This document shows positions 43,053 to 55,324 of a DNA stretch of 64,000 nt, in pieces. The DNA comes from Gracilariopsis chorda (Eukaryota > Rhodophyta > Florideophyceae > Gracilariales > Gracilariaceae): contig NBIV01000098.1 of the NCBI GenBank assembly GCA_003194525.1, positions 186,001-250,000 on the forward strand. The letters are read 5' to 3'. The notes beneath the pieces are model-generated. The model was not told where the DNA came from. It worked only from the letters and a program-made list of their open reading frames with translations, and searched no databases. Numbering within the stretch: the first letter of the stretch is position 1; each line of letters opens with the position of its first letter. Made by a program: the position numbers and the translations under genes.

Positions 43053-44184
43053 TTCCTTCTCCGCTTTCTCTTGGTCTGGCTTTTACCGCATCCCCACAGC
43101 CACTATTTACTCCATCTCCGCGAAGAACTGCCCCATCTGCACGATTCGGGGCTACTCTTCATCTAAAACACGACAGAGCTCAAAGGAAGCGGCAAAGATC
43201 AAAAGAAGTGGTAGAGATCGAAACCAATCGACAGCTCTCAGTGACAACCTCACCTGGCAGCAGCTCCCGCACATTCAATTCCCCGCTATTGTGCTCCTTC
43301 CAAACACCCTCAAACACTATATTTCAGAATATCTAGCACTTTCTGCTTTTACTTTCCAGTCTACCCCACCCAAGTACCTCTCTCATATCTTTGTCTCCTC
43401 TCTACACCCCAGATGTACCCTTTCAACGCCTATTATACTCATATTCTTCACCTCTGTGGGTGTCATGTTGCACTTTGTCACGACACCGGACGATGACAGT
43501 CCTTTTTGTATCCTTGTTCACTGGAGGACAGGTCAGAAATAGTATCTTAGCTCGAGAGTACCAGCACAGGCGTGCAATGCCAATGTAGTCAACAGAAACA
43601 AACTGCGTCAAATAACCAATTTATTACGTAGCAAGGGAACCAGGTAGTTATTGTATAACACAACTAGCAAACAAACTTGGAACAATGTAGCGAATAGACT
43701 GCACAAGCGGATAACCTACGCGATCAAAACTTAGATTTAGCGTAGTGTTGATGACAACTCCTAATATAGCACCACGGCCAACACGCACGACCAAGACTTT
43801 AGGTCTAGTACGCGGCCGAAGTGCACCGTGCCACAGAAGATAAGGCCAAGCAAGGGCGGTGTTAGTACAAGCACTTGTAAAGGTGCGGGAGACCAAACCG
43901 CACCAAGTGAAAGGGTAGGTGGGGAAAAGTGTGTTTGATGGCACGGAGGAGGAGACTGCTCTAAGAGAAGGTGGGGGTTGCCGAAGGGAGAAGAAGTGGT
44001 CTGCCCCGAGTTGGCTTGGAGACCACCGACCCCGGTCTTTTATAAACAATTAGGCTGTGCGCATAGTCCCTAGTTATTCATACTAGGTCTAGATAATAAC
44101 CCATAACAACCTGTCATGGGACACTTTCCTGACATGCAAAACCAGCTTGGCAATGGCACTGGCCTGCTTAGGGTATTTTTGTGT

Positions 44185-44192
44185 CTATATAG
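44185..44192 (+). promoter_or_regulatory. TATA box
   Basis: CTATATAG 54 bases before the ATG at 44246, in a well-placed position for the small gene that follows. Confidence 0.5.
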
Positions 44193-44245
44193 TATCTGGT
44201 GATCGCTGCAGATGATTCCAGCACCCTCGTGTCAACCAACTCGCT

Positions 44246-44611
44246 ATGTCCAAGCCTGCCACCACTGCCATCATTTGCAACATGACTGATGATTCCAGTA
44301 TATCAGGTCATTCCATTCCGTATTATACTTTCATCGATATGGAGGCGAAAGAACATGAAGAAACGCATAAACTGGCGCCGGCGGCTACTGAAGAAGACGC
44401 TACTAATGGATTCGCTTCCTACGTCAAAGGATTGGGTTTGTCTAAGGACTTATTATTGGAATTGGAGGAGATACTGCGTAGTATTTCTGAAAGCGAAATG
44501 AAATGGGAAGAAGCTGCTGTGGTACTGAATGAACTCATTGCCCAGGCACCGTATTTTAAGTGCGTGGGCTACTTCATGGTGCGGTGTTCTCTGCAAACTG
44601 TCGTCTTCTGA
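44246..44611 (+). CDS. Small acidic hypothetical protein
   Basis: 121 codons with a TATA box upstream and AATAAA (44666-44671) downstream, so it has the outline of a complete transcription unit. The protein is acidic and helical in its second half (LSKDLLLELEEILRSISESE, then WEEAAVVLNELI), with no signal peptide or membrane helix. No domain is recognised. It stands alone inside transposon-rich DNA, so it may be a host gene or cargo of a decayed element. The signals on both sides are the main support. Confidence 0.5.
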   Translation: MSKPATTAIICNMTDDSSISGHSIPYYTFIDMEAKEHEETHKLAPAATEEDATNGFASYVKGLGLSKDLLLELEEILRSISESEMKWEEAAVVLNELIAQAPYFKCVGYFMVRCSLQTVVF

Positions 44612-44665
44612 CTAACGTCGGCCCTATTCCACTCCTTCTGACTATGCTTGATACCCGTCTGGACA

Positions 44666-44671
44666 AATAAA
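44666..44671 (+). promoter_or_regulatory. Polyadenylation signal AATAAA
   Basis: AATAAA 55 bases after the TGA of the small gene at 44246-44611. Confidence 0.5.
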
Positions 44672-45171
44672 AGATATCTCATCTTCATTGTGATATTGGG
44701 GATGCTGTGTTGTGGTTGTCGCTGTACTGCCGGCACATGGCCCTAGTTTGTAGTATAACCAGTCGTGGGATCCTAAGACACAAACGGGTTATGGTGCACA
44801 CCAACTCACCTTCGCTTAACAGAGTCTCGTGCCATTTGTGGGGAGTCACTCTCGTCGGGTGTCCAGCGGTATAGACCACATATGCACCTGTAAGAACGTG
44901 TCCCTGTTGCTCAACATTGCTACCACTCGTGGCTGACACAGTTGGATGTGGAATGCCGTTTTTGCAGTCGGTTCACATGATGCCAAGGGCCTCGTGCGGT
45001 GACGGTTCGTGCGTGGGGCCTGGCGGAAAAGGGCGCTTTTCATGTCCGTTCATCATCATCACGGAGTCGACAGCTGCCCTTTCCAAACCATCAGCAGTGT
45101 TTGCACCGCACTCAAACCTAGTCCTCATAGCAGGAGCATAGATCAGGGAACTTCGGGCTTGGGTGGGTAGC

Positions 45172-45272
45172 GCAGGCGGCGGTTGAGGAAGTGCAGGCGG
45201 CTGCTGAGGTAGTGCAGACGGCGGCTGAGGTAGTGCAGGCGGCGGCTGGGGTAGTGCAGGCGGCGGCTGACA
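45172..45272. repeat. 21-bp minisatellite
   Basis: About four and a half tandem copies of GAGGTAGTGCAGGCGGCGGCT with few changes. On the minus strand each copy would encode Pro-Pro-Pro-Ala-Leu-Pro-Gln. The surrounding frame is open on both strands, but no gene is evident. Confidence 0.85.
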
Positions 45273-45865
45273 GGGGCACGAGGAGCAGCGACAGCAACAG
45301 CGACAGTGGCGGCGGTGGCGGACAGGGGCGAGGGGCGCGCTGGCCGGCTGTTGCGACTGCGGCCGTGGCGCAGGGCGTCGGAAGGGCGCTGCAGGTGGGC
45401 GGTGGGGAGAGCGGATGGTTTGCATGCTTACGCAGACGCATGGCTTTGCCATGATGGCTGGGAAAGGCAATTTGGGGCGCACGTCCTGCCATCATGGCAA
45501 GGCCATACCCCCAGATTCAAAACCTTTACAGCTATCTCGCAGCCCCCATTTACATAAACCTCATTTTTTTCATAAAACTTTCCCTCTTTTCCGCGCACAG
45601 TGTCGAACTCTTATACCACTTGTACAAGAAAGTTTTTTTCATCTATTTCGTCTCATGTCTCAATATGGTAAATTGAATATGAAAACAATCGCGTACAGAA
45701 CACATAAAACAACCGTTAGGTCCTGTACGTAATCTTCTTGCATCTAGTTGCTGTCATCTAGTTCAAATAAGCTATTCTGTTGCAAATAAATGCATACACA
45801 CCTTCCCATTCTCATTCTCTCCCGTCCGTCACCAAAAGTTCCGTCCTTGACCTCTCAGCTCTAGA

Positions 45866-46787
45866 AATGGTGTTCCAAAACTTTCGCTACCAAAAATACG
45901 TCGTCCTCCACAATAACGTTCGACCAAATATCACGTTCGACATTCTCCCCGACAAAACGTACCTTCGTTTCAACAATTGCTTGAAGCTATAGTACTGCAA
46001 GGACACAAAGAAGTCATATCTTCCAGGCGCAGCCTCCATTCTCATCGATGAAGTGAAAGCCGAAATGACAAACACCGACCAACTCCTCCACGAGAACCCC
46101 TCTGACTCCCGGTTCTTGCAAAATCACCTGCTACTACAAGACCTGGAATACCTTTGACGAATATCCAATTACATTCGCTCCTCTCAAATCCTTTTGAACA
46201 ATCCGTTTCATATGGCAAGTCTTCTTTCTCTACTAATTTTTGCCATCCACCTCTCCTTCGCCATCGGAACTCTCTACAGTCTTTTGAAACCAAGTGTCAC
46301 CAAATTTCTTCTATCCGGCCATTTTTCCTGTGAAACGGAGACTGGATACACCATACTCTACAGTACCATCGAGACAGTACTCCATGTTTTGCAGTTCGAC
46401 TTTTCATTCTTCCGTCACAAGGAGTTTTTCCGCCCCCTCTCTTTCTGCCCCATGAACCCCAATCAACATTATGGCAGAATGAGTACCATCAGCGCAAGAT
46501 TCACAGGATTTCCCATAGCTGGAGTCCTCGCCCTGAACGCGAAAATATTTACCGCTTACGAACTGCTAACAACGCCAGTTTCGCTAAGCTGTTCTATACG
46601 GAACGCATCCATCGCATTCATTCCGGTCGGATTCTTATTCGCCCTCACAGTCTACTTTGTCGACAGACTGGCCTTGTACGCCCTCACAGGCCACACGTTC
46701 AACAACAGAGTCCTTTCCCCATATTCGCCACACTATCTTTCCAACATCATACAAATGTTTACATCAACGGCCTGGAAATCTCATTAA
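45866..46787 (+). pseudogene. Degenerate ORF series, unidentified
   Basis: Starting at MVFQNFRYQKYVVLHN the + strand reads as protein-like sequence broken by two stops (about 45990 and 46156), then a 197-codon hydrophobic frame to 46787; a second + frame continues with NVYINGLEISLKSIVPG. No family is recognised. Minus-strand reading is not clearly worse, so strand and function are both open. Confidence 0.25.
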
Positions 46788-47253
46788 AGAGCATTGTTCC
46801 TGGAGCACATCGTGCTCTCCATTCACACCTTTCTTCGTCGACTTTTGCCCGTCTTCCTGGCGCAATTCACTTCGGAGTCCATCCATCTTTGTGCTTTTTC
46901 ATCCCACAGGTTCCCTCCACTAATGACTAACACTTTTTTCATTCTTGTACTGGTCCACTCCAGCGCTGTAGACTACGAAATCAAATATAGGTTGAAGCGA
47001 TATATTGCAGCTATCTGAACACATGTCCGCAAACCGCAACATTTTCTTCGGGTTTGAAGTCCTATCACCTTGCGCTTCAACAGTGCACCACTTAGCATTG
47101 TGCGCGTGACTTTCTTGAAGGCCACATTCGTCTCCTTCTCAATCGTTTTCATGAACGAATGAATGGAGTAGAGCTTGTCTCGAAATTACATCACTCAATC
47201 CGCAGCAACCGTATCATTCAGCGCGTTTCCAATCGAAATCAATGGAGACATGG

Positions 47254-48350
47254 TCATGGGCCGCCATCACGTCTTCTAAAAAACGATACACTGATCAGGG
47301 GACAGACATCCCGAAGTTTTCTGCTCGTTTGCCTGTGCTCGAGGAAAATATTCAAGCGGGGTAAGCCGTCAACCAGAGTATAGTCCACTACGATTCGGTA
47401 CCTTTGGAACAAGACTTCTCCCGGCTTCTTTGTACCGATAATAGTGACACTCAAATTCCCCACAGATCCCAAGATTCCGTAGAGCTCTATTTGCTGCTCC
47501 ACTTCTTTCTTGTGTCTTAGTTCCACTTCTTGCACACCGTCGTCCGGAGGCTTAATGAGGTCAATGTCCACAACATACGTACCGGTGTATAGTCGTTCAT
47601 CTCAAAAGAAAAATCCAGCATACGTTCTTCGATATCATCCGGAGGTAGCTCATCTCCCTTATCGAATAAGTCAACTTGGGCCTCCGAAGCAAACGCTCTA
47701 GAACCCAAAACTTGCACCTCATCATCATCACTTCCTTCCAATGACTCTCCAGGTTGCTCTGGGTATACAACCTCCTTGGTTGCGCTGCTTCTGGCCTCCA
47801 CATTTGCTTCCGCGGCTTGGGCCTGATGCGCTATTTGGCTATGACCACCACTGCATGTGGCAACTGCCTTGACGGCTTTTCCCCAAGTCATTGCCAACGC
47901 TTTCGGTGGGGAAGAAACGGCAGTCTGCGGTGTGTGTAATTGCGGCACACATCCTCCACTGCTCGCTTGGGGGTTCAGTGGGGGATTCGCCAGAGTGAAA
48001 AACGGATTCGCGCTGTTTCTTTTCTTCGGATCGCTCAGTCTGACCACACTCGCCTTCCCGGTGGAGGTGGTCGTCTTCACCCTGGAGCGCAACGCGCCCT
48101 TGTGTACTTCTTCGTCGCCGTTACTCAAGCTCATCAATTGTTTCAGATTCTTCGCCCTCGTCTTTCCTGTGGTGTTTGTTTTCACGTTCTTGGCAGACGG
48201 ATTCTTGGCCGCAGTGGGAGCCTGAATGGAGGACGGTTTCGCAGCGAGTGTGGACGATGCTCCACCAGAATTTTGCATCATTTTCACGTCCGAACAGTAG
48301 AAATCGTTGCTCTGCATATCTCCCAGGATGTTGGGCACGGTGTCACTCAT
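47254..48350 (-). pseudogene. Unidentified disordered protein gene with one frameshift
   Basis: From the ATG at 48350 a 260-residue frame is rich in S, T, A, K and P with an acidic stretch (LEGSDDDEVQVL). Near 47560-47590 a frame change leads smoothly into a more ordered part (DIDLIKPPDDGVQEVEL, KKPGEVLFQRYRIVVDYTL) that ends at 47254. Together this looks like one gene with a disordered N-terminus and a beta-rich C-terminus. No family recognised. Related debris continues to 48.8 kb. Confidence 0.4.
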
Positions 48351-49639
48351 TTCAAACTGATACGGCTACTGCATACCTTTCTCATCCTCAATCAGCACCT
48401 TTCATATAACGCCAAAGTCCTCCATCGGCTTCATCTCAGTTCGTCCTCATGCAACGTCCTCATCAAGTTTCCAGCCGGCTGCCCACCAGCACTATGCTCA
48501 CTTCTGGCATAAGCGTTTCGTACGCTCTTCTTCTCCCCATTCGGTAGACGGACCAACAGGGTCCCCTTCTCGCTTGTTTTCGGCTCCCAAAATGGGCCAC
48601 TAGGCTGCTTTGCGCCACTGTGCGTGGTGGGCATTGCGTTGGCTCACGGTGTTTCCTTCGCTTTCTGCACAGAGGCACTGGGTCTTGTAGACCTCCTATT
48701 GTGCCGCCTGTTGTCCACCTTTGCAGTCTTGCGCACCAAGATGTCACAAAACGTGAAACTGAGATACGAGACCTTTCGATACGCGACACGGAATAGCGTA
48801 ATCCGTTGCAGACGGTCACGAAAATCAGCGCGTGCTGAGAGCTGAATTCAAACCTGCGCGAAGGCGGAGCTTCTCTTTGTGTCCTTTTAGTCGGACCAGA
48901 TGCTAAGGTGGCACAAAGAAGTGGATTCGGTGAGTTTGCTCAGAGTTCTTTGCGGAGGAAGCATTCCGGTCGCCCTATTCACCTCTTCTCCAACACCCTT
49001 CCTACCTTGCGTAAACGCTTCAACGCTGGCACCCCCCGGGCCGTTGCGGCTGCAACTGGTGGTCGGTTTTGATATTTTCGGTCGATAATGTCAAGAACGA
49101 CCACCCTAAAGTTAAGCAGAAATCATCATTCTGGTGTTCTTCCTTTACATTCTCCGTCGACAATGTCAAGAAAGACCACCCGGAGCATCTGCGCCGCTAG
49201 GCTTACAACCTGAACTGTGAGAACAGCGACGATTTCTCCAAAGTTGCGCCTTCACTCTCCGTTCTGCACTGCCCAACTCCCTTATTCCCAACAAAATCCT
49301 TCGACGTTTCCCTCCCTGCTCAAGTACACATTTCGAAATCAAATATCTGTGAAGGTAGAGGCATGTGAATCATCAGAACAGGCGTCTTCGTTCCTCGATT
49401 GCCTGCCACGAATTATCGTTTGCGCAACCATTCGAACTCGAATGCAATCTTTCGTGCATCTGTGCATCTCCCTCCGAAATCCAGCCATGGCGTTCTCCTC
49501 CACGAAACGAACTTCAAGGAGTTCTTCAGGTGCAACAATGATAGGACCTACCGCTTCTACACATCCACACTTCGACATGAGCAATTAGGAGGGCTTCAAA
49601 ACCATCTGGAAGGTGTTTATGTCCGTCCGTGATGCGTAC

Positions 49640-50290
49640 GCGGAATCTAGAGGCTCTGTAGTCCCTTAACGCGAAGACAATTAAGGAGATCGTCGACTTT
49701 ATGCTCCAGAATCGTCGGGCGAATCCTGAAGTGGTCGGATTGTTGGAATGATTCCTTGGTTCCTTCCAAACCTCTTACCGCGACCGAGAGGTTACTACTT
49801 ATCTTTGCACATCTGTACAGGTTCCAACACAGTACGTCCAACAGGTTTATCGATAAGTGACGTTTTTCGATAAACAGTACGGGTAGAAAGACAGGGGTCT
49901 ACCGGATCTTTACGAGTAGACTATTGACGGGAGGCGCGAAGGGGGAACAGGGATAGTACAAAGAGTGTTCAACAATGAATTCTTCAAGACGTAATTCCAC
50001 AAAGCCACTACGGGGAAGGGAAGGGGAAGGTTTAGGACCGTTCCTGCTACTCGATTACAACAGCTGGTGTACCTGTCGGTGAAGGACATTGAGATTCTAC
50101 GCACAGATCAGAAACAGAAGCGACGCCTCGGACGGAGAAAGAAGGTAAAGGAAATGAAGTACGTGGAAAGTTTCCCCATTTCAAATCGCACGCACGGTCA
50201 GCATATGGCAAAAAGCGTACAGCAAGTTTGCCGGGCTTAGGACGCGTTCGCTGTCGTTCTGAATTTCAGGCACTGCAAGCAAATGTTGCT
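49640..50290 (+). pseudogene. Coding-like stretch with several stops
   Basis: One + frame reads AKTIKEIVDFMLQNRRANPEV, DREVTTYLCTSVQVPTQYV, then LQQLVYLSVKDIEILRTDQK and a basic end, interrupted by about five stop codons. The residue pattern is protein-like, but no family is recognised. Confidence 0.3.
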
Positions 50291-50969
50291 TCTCTATCTT
50301 ATTATCGACATGGACACTTTTAAGCTCACTTATATTCACTCCCAAACGGTTGTTTACAGCCCTAAAACCGCCTCGTACAGGCCGGGAGAAGAAATGAAGC
50401 CGATGGTATCCGAGCCCACTGTTGTTCCCTGGGCTACTGCTTTTTCGGACGACGTAGACCGTAATATGCGTATTCTGGCCCGAGAAGTCGTCTCCAAACC
50501 TCAGCTTATTGTATTGGACAACAAGATGTATGAGCTGGGTGAAACCAGGCAATGGCCAGTGCTATCTACGTTTAAGCGAAACGGCACAAAGCCTCCGGTT
50601 CGAGTTGACTCATTATTTGAGGATATTGTTAAATCAGTGAAAGACGGTTGTGCAAAGCACAATACTCGAACCGGAAAAGCTATGTCACGCCCTACGGATG
50701 TACATTCAACTTTAACCGCCGCTCCTGGGACCAAGAGCATCACGAAGAGCTTGGAGGCCGTTGCGGAGCAGCTCAGTAGGAGCTCCAATGGCTTCGGACA
50801 GCCAGATGGGAACAGTAGTAGCAGTTGTAGTACAGAAAGTACTATATATGCTCCTAAGGACCGACTGTTACAGAATATTCCTGACGGAGTCTCTGTATTT
50901 TCTAACTGGTGCCACGTAGCACACCAATCCAGAGGAATCGTTCCACCGTACTGTATGTCAATTAAGTAG
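50283..50969 (+). CDS. Hypothetical protein, unidentified
   Basis: Open for 228 codons without interruption, unlike its surroundings. Contains YSPKTASYRPGEEMKPM and a Ser/Asn-rich stretch (QPDGNSSSSCSTESTIYAP) but no known motif, signal peptide or membrane helix. It may be a host gene, or the 5' part of the gypsy-2 region that follows. Function unknown. Confidence 0.35.
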   Translation: MLLLYLIIDMDTFKLTYIHSQTVVYSPKTASYRPGEEMKPMVSEPTVVPWATAFSDDVDRNMRILAREVVSKPQLIVLDNKMYELGETRQWPVLSTFKRNGTKPPVRVDSLFEDIVKSVKDGCAKHNTRTGKAMSRPTDVHSTLTAAPGTKSITKSLEAVAEQLSRSSNGFGQPDGNSSSSCSTESTIYAPKDRLLQNIPDGVSVFSNWCHVAHQSRGIVPPYCMSIK

Positions 50970-51164
50970 AATAACCTAACTTAGATCTTTATAGGGTACA
51001 GTAGATAGTTTTCGTTGAGGTCAGCTCGCAGCACTGTGTATAGATCGCCGCTGGAGCTCCAGCTCCGGGGAAGTAAACCAAGCACCCTCGAGGCTTGTTC
51101 TAATTCGTCTGGTTCAACCTCGTGGTACTCACCTTCAGGTACACTATAACGTCATACTCTAGGT

Positions 51165-53040
51165 GTGGTTTCTAAGCCACCGATACCCAGCGCGTCTCAT
51201 AGCTGCGTCTGCGTGGCAGACGCCTTCTTGGAATGCGATGCTATTGTAAAGGTGATTACTGATACTATCCAAGCAGAGGTTCGTTCCCAAACCACGAAGC
51301 TACAACTGGTAGCCGCGTTTCAAAGTCCATCTTCCGTACAGGAGAGGTTCTCTCTATCAAGATTTGGGGTAACGCCGGGCAGAGAGGGACTGGATACTCC
51401 CATTGCTCGCACCTTAGAAGGACAGGATACCGCCTCAAGGAAACATGGAAGCCTTAGGAATACCACTATAAACCGTTAGGACCTGGCACCAAACGGAAGA
51501 GACCAGGATACCTGTCGCGACAAAATTCACCGTCGCAGAGGAGGACAGGATACTCCGTTCGTGAATCGCAATAACGGGGACAACTGCAAACCCCCAGAAA
51601 CTACTCAGGAAAGACGATGCAGAAAACGGAGAGAGAGAAGAAGAAATAGAAGACACTCCAATTGGGATAGTGGTACGGGCTCCGATTTCGAGAACATATC
51701 CGACTCAGAGGACAACGCACCTCTGCAGGAGAAACGACCAAGGGTCAGGAAATTCGTCCCGTTAAACGATCTATTCGCCAAAAGTGGTGGATTATGAAAC
51801 ATACAGGTTGAATCATCGATCCAACGTTTACGACGCGTGGGTCGCTAAACGACTTACGGAGATTCAGCGGCGAATGAATATTAAAATGAAAAAATACACC
51901 TTTTCAGGCAAAGACCCCATCTCAGTGCTGAACTTCCTTACAGGCTTCCGTTCGGCGTGTAACAACAAGGGCGTGCATATAGGTGCCGCCATGTCATGCT
52001 TTCAGTTCTACCTCCCTGGGCAGGTGCACTCTCTCGTGCAACCCCGCCTCACAGAAGAAAGCAGCATTGTGGATGATCCTGGAACGGAAACCCTGATGAC
52101 TTACCCCGAGGTTGTCAACTCCTTCTCAAACGGTACTCCAACAAAAGATGACTGCAGATGCCGACGCTTACGTCACCACCTACCGGTCGAACACGGGAAT
52201 AACCGACAGAGAGTTTTGCCAGAAACTGTGGAGTAATGGCTTAAGGTGCGGAAACGAGTACTCCGAACGGCGTTTAAAGTCGCTGTTCGTCGAGGGACTC
52301 CTCCGTTCGATACGCACGAGGGTGCGCAATCATTTGGCAACGCATCCTCGGACCAACTATACAGAGTTATCACGCTTCACGGAATCCTACGGAGACAACC
52401 AACGCGCTGCTCGGCGAAGCCACGCTCCACTTTTGGACAAACCCTCCGCCTTAAGGAATTGCACGGCTACGGCCTTTAACTTGGACAACAGCACCTCAGG
52501 AGATGCAGAAGATCTAAGGATCGAACAGGAGCAGGACTCACTTGCTCTCTGCTTGGCGTCACCCCAACAGGCACCGTCCGGTCACGGAAACCGTTGTCAC
52601 CCACATCATACACCTCAGTGGGATCCTTTAGGAACGACCGCTTCGCAAATCACCGAAGTTTCCCACCACCTTGTAGGATTTGTTTTTCCCGAGAACCAGT
52701 GCACTGCACCACTCTCATCCCATCAATGAGAGACGCCATCTTTCAGGAGAGGGAGATGAATATAAAGCCAGCGAAAGACACCTGTACGGAGAATGATAGT
52801 TGTCATAGCGCTTATGGCGATTTCCGTTCCCCTCAAGGTCGTTGTGGATACGGTACCCCATTCGGGAAAGCCGCTCCACCAGTCCTGGCACCACCTACGC
52901 AGGGAACGGCTGCCCCGGCTGCAGCTCATATCAGCTTGCAAGAGATCGCTGTGACCCCAGTTGCACCACTGCAACCAAACGCAGCGCCTGGAACGCCAAC
53001 ACCCTCCACTCAGGAAAACCCTCAGCACCTCGCATAGAGG
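51165..53040 (+). pseudogene. gypsy-2 gag
   Basis: Read through several frames: an Arg-rich, acidic-patch N-terminal part (RRCRKRRERRRNRRHSN, SDSEDNAPLQEKRPRVRKFV), then a Gag core (KKYTFSGKDPISVLNFLTGF, CFQFYLPGQV, EFCQKLWSNGLRC, RRLKSLFVEGLL). Frame changes and stops occur near 51795 and 52235. Confidence 0.65.
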
Positions 53041-53279
53041 CTCCACGTGGCTCCTTCTTGTCGAGCCTCAGTTCAACGGAAGTCACCTCTCGGAAAAGGG
53101 TGGAGTGCGTTTGCCAAGTTGGAATAGAATTGGTGGACCACCCACGCCAAAACGCAACGAAAGCACTGGATACCGCGGTTTCAGCGGACCCATCCACCAC
53201 CTTCGAAGAATCACTATATCTCCTCCGACGCAAGAACTACAAAGTATTTGTTTCCTTATGATGCTGTTCACTTGCATCC

Positions 53280-53755
53280 ACCACAGCACGTGCCATCTTG
53301 GACACAGGCGCCGATTCAAACCTGATACATGTAGACATGATCTCCAGGTCGGCCCTGAACTCCTTATGGATGGAAAAATTACCAACGGTGCGCGATGCCT
53401 CGTGGAGAATATTAAAAATCCTCTTGGCTCTGCCTTTATATCTCCGTGTCGGATACTTAAAGGTGAAAATGTGGTTCGTGGTGGTAAAAACGTGGCCGCA
53501 CGCTGTATACTGGGGACTTCTTTTGTGGACTGGTATGTGCGTGCCATCTACCCACGCCTATGGAAGGTGAAATTTCATAATGCCGCTCCTGTAGATATCG
53601 TGTCCGCATCTACGGGAACAGATGTAAATGCACGTCAAGTGCGTAGATTTTCAAAGCAGACGCAGTCGAACAAACTCCGCGCGGTGAAAAGTGTTCAGAT
53701 ACCCGCTGTAGTAGAATACTACGTCCTTTGGTCAACTGGAGTAGTAGTCTACTAG
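53280..53755 (+). pseudogene. gypsy-2 aspartic protease
   Basis: ILDTGADSNLIHVDMI contains the retropepsin DTGA active site. The remainder up to the copia insertion is degenerate. Confidence 0.65.
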
Positions 53756-53824
53756 GGGTTAGTAGGGGCAGAGAGCCAACCACTGTGGTGACAATCTACT
53801 GGGTGAATTAGTGACGCGAGCACC

Positions 53825-54050
53825 TGTTGACGGTAGTTGTTGACAGGTTACGTTCTATCAACTTTAGATGAATTGACGATTACGGGAGATCAATATCTTT
53901 CTCTGTTAGACTGTAATGACGGTATCTGAATTTTATCTGTGAGGTTTACAGAACATGTGTGAACATGAAGTCCTCACTTTTCTCTACTTAAGGCTCGCTT
54001 CGTGGTCTACTCAGAGTAAAAGTGAGAAGCTAAAGTTTTGATCTGGAAAA
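53825..54050 (+). repeat. copia 5' LTR
   Basis: 226 bp, TGTTGACGG...CTGGAAAA. Base 53896 is T where the 3' copy has C (58310); otherwise identical. Followed by GGTTACGGGCCC, the likely primer-site region, which does not start with the usual TGG. Confidence 0.95.
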
Positions 54051-54175
54051 GGTTACGGGCCCAGCCCTGCGTCAAACCTTTACTTTTGAAGCCAGAGAGT
54101 TTACTGCTAGCTTTGAAAGTCAGTTTTTGTTGCTACTGTTTCACTCACTAAGTGCGGTGTGTCTATCTTTTGAAG

Positions 54176-55324
54176 ATGAGTGAAGATGGGAACGATCAAT
54201 CGTCTCTTGTTGATGTGAACAAGATCCGCTTGCCACTTTTGAACTCCACAAACTACTTCCTCTGGTCTCGCAAGATGGAGTTGGTTCTCCGCAGCAAAGG
54301 ACTCTGGGATATTGTCAATGGTCTGGAGAGTGAACCGGAAGCCGGCAGTGATAACTTTGAGAAGTACATACGTCGCAAGGAAATCGCATTGCCAACGTTA
54401 TTGTTATTGGTTCACGATTCTTTTGTAGCCCCTGTCATGGATTTGCGCGACCCTGATGTCGTGTGGAGAGCTCTGAAAGAACAACACCAAGCAGTTTCTC
54501 AAGCAAGTAGAGACGGGTTGCTGGACCGGTACCAAGCAATGAAGATGAATCCACGTGAGACTGTCCTGCAGTTTAGGGCACGTCTGTCTGAGATTGAGTC
54601 CCAGTTAAGTGGCATTGGATATACGACTTCTGAAGCTGAACAACTTCGGGCACTACTACGTGGGCTACGTCAAGATTTTGAGATCACAGCTGCGGTTATT
54701 CGTGGAACTGATAAGTCTTTGTCTGAATTTCTTGCTCTGCTTATCTCAAAAGACGCGACGCTCTCAGTGAGCGTTGAAGTGAATAAAAGTCATGTGAGGG
54801 CTTTGAACATACGTCAAAAGTCAAAAAGGAAACTCAAGATCAAGTGTTATTATTGTGGCAGGTTTGGTCATAAGAAAGTTAATTGCTACCATAACCCAGA
54901 GAGCAAGAAGTACTGTCCCACGAAGAATGAAGGAAGTAGTCGTGGTGAGGACAGAGGTAATGTCTCCAATGTTATGAGAGCACTCTGCATTGCCAATGGA
55001 AGGAAGAGAACTACATCAATGTGGTTTATTGACTCCGGGGCTATGAATCATATGTGCAATGATAGGTCTCTGTTCTTGAATCTGGAGAACTCTGTTCTTG
55101 ACTTTGTTGAAGTAGGAGATGGCACTCTAATTCGCGTTCATGGAAGGGGAGATATTCATGCTACTACGGTGTCACATGGGAAGAAACACTTCGTCACTCT
55201 CAGGAACGTGCAGTATTTGCCGGACTTGAAGTTCAACTTCCTGTCTGTGTGTTGTATGAGGAAGAAGGATCTGTCTATAATGTTCAAAAGTGATGACGTG
55301 GTGGACATGGGACATGCATCGTGA
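54176..55324 (+). pseudogene. copia gag-protease part
   Basis: Begins MSEDGNDQSSLVDVNKI; Gag core LNSTNYFLWSRKMELVL and LLDRYQAMKM, one CCHC zinc knuckle (CYYCGRFGHKKVNC) and the protease site FIDSGAMNHM. The frame ends at a TGA (55322-55324) because of a shift around 55297-55310; the next frame carries on with VNDPETNDFCLLG. Confidence 0.9.

Noticed and set aside
43606..44110. Solo LTR on the minus strand (TGTTATGGG ... TATAAAAG ... AATAAA)
   Set aside because: The order of signals is suggestive, but no target duplication was found with any plausible ends.
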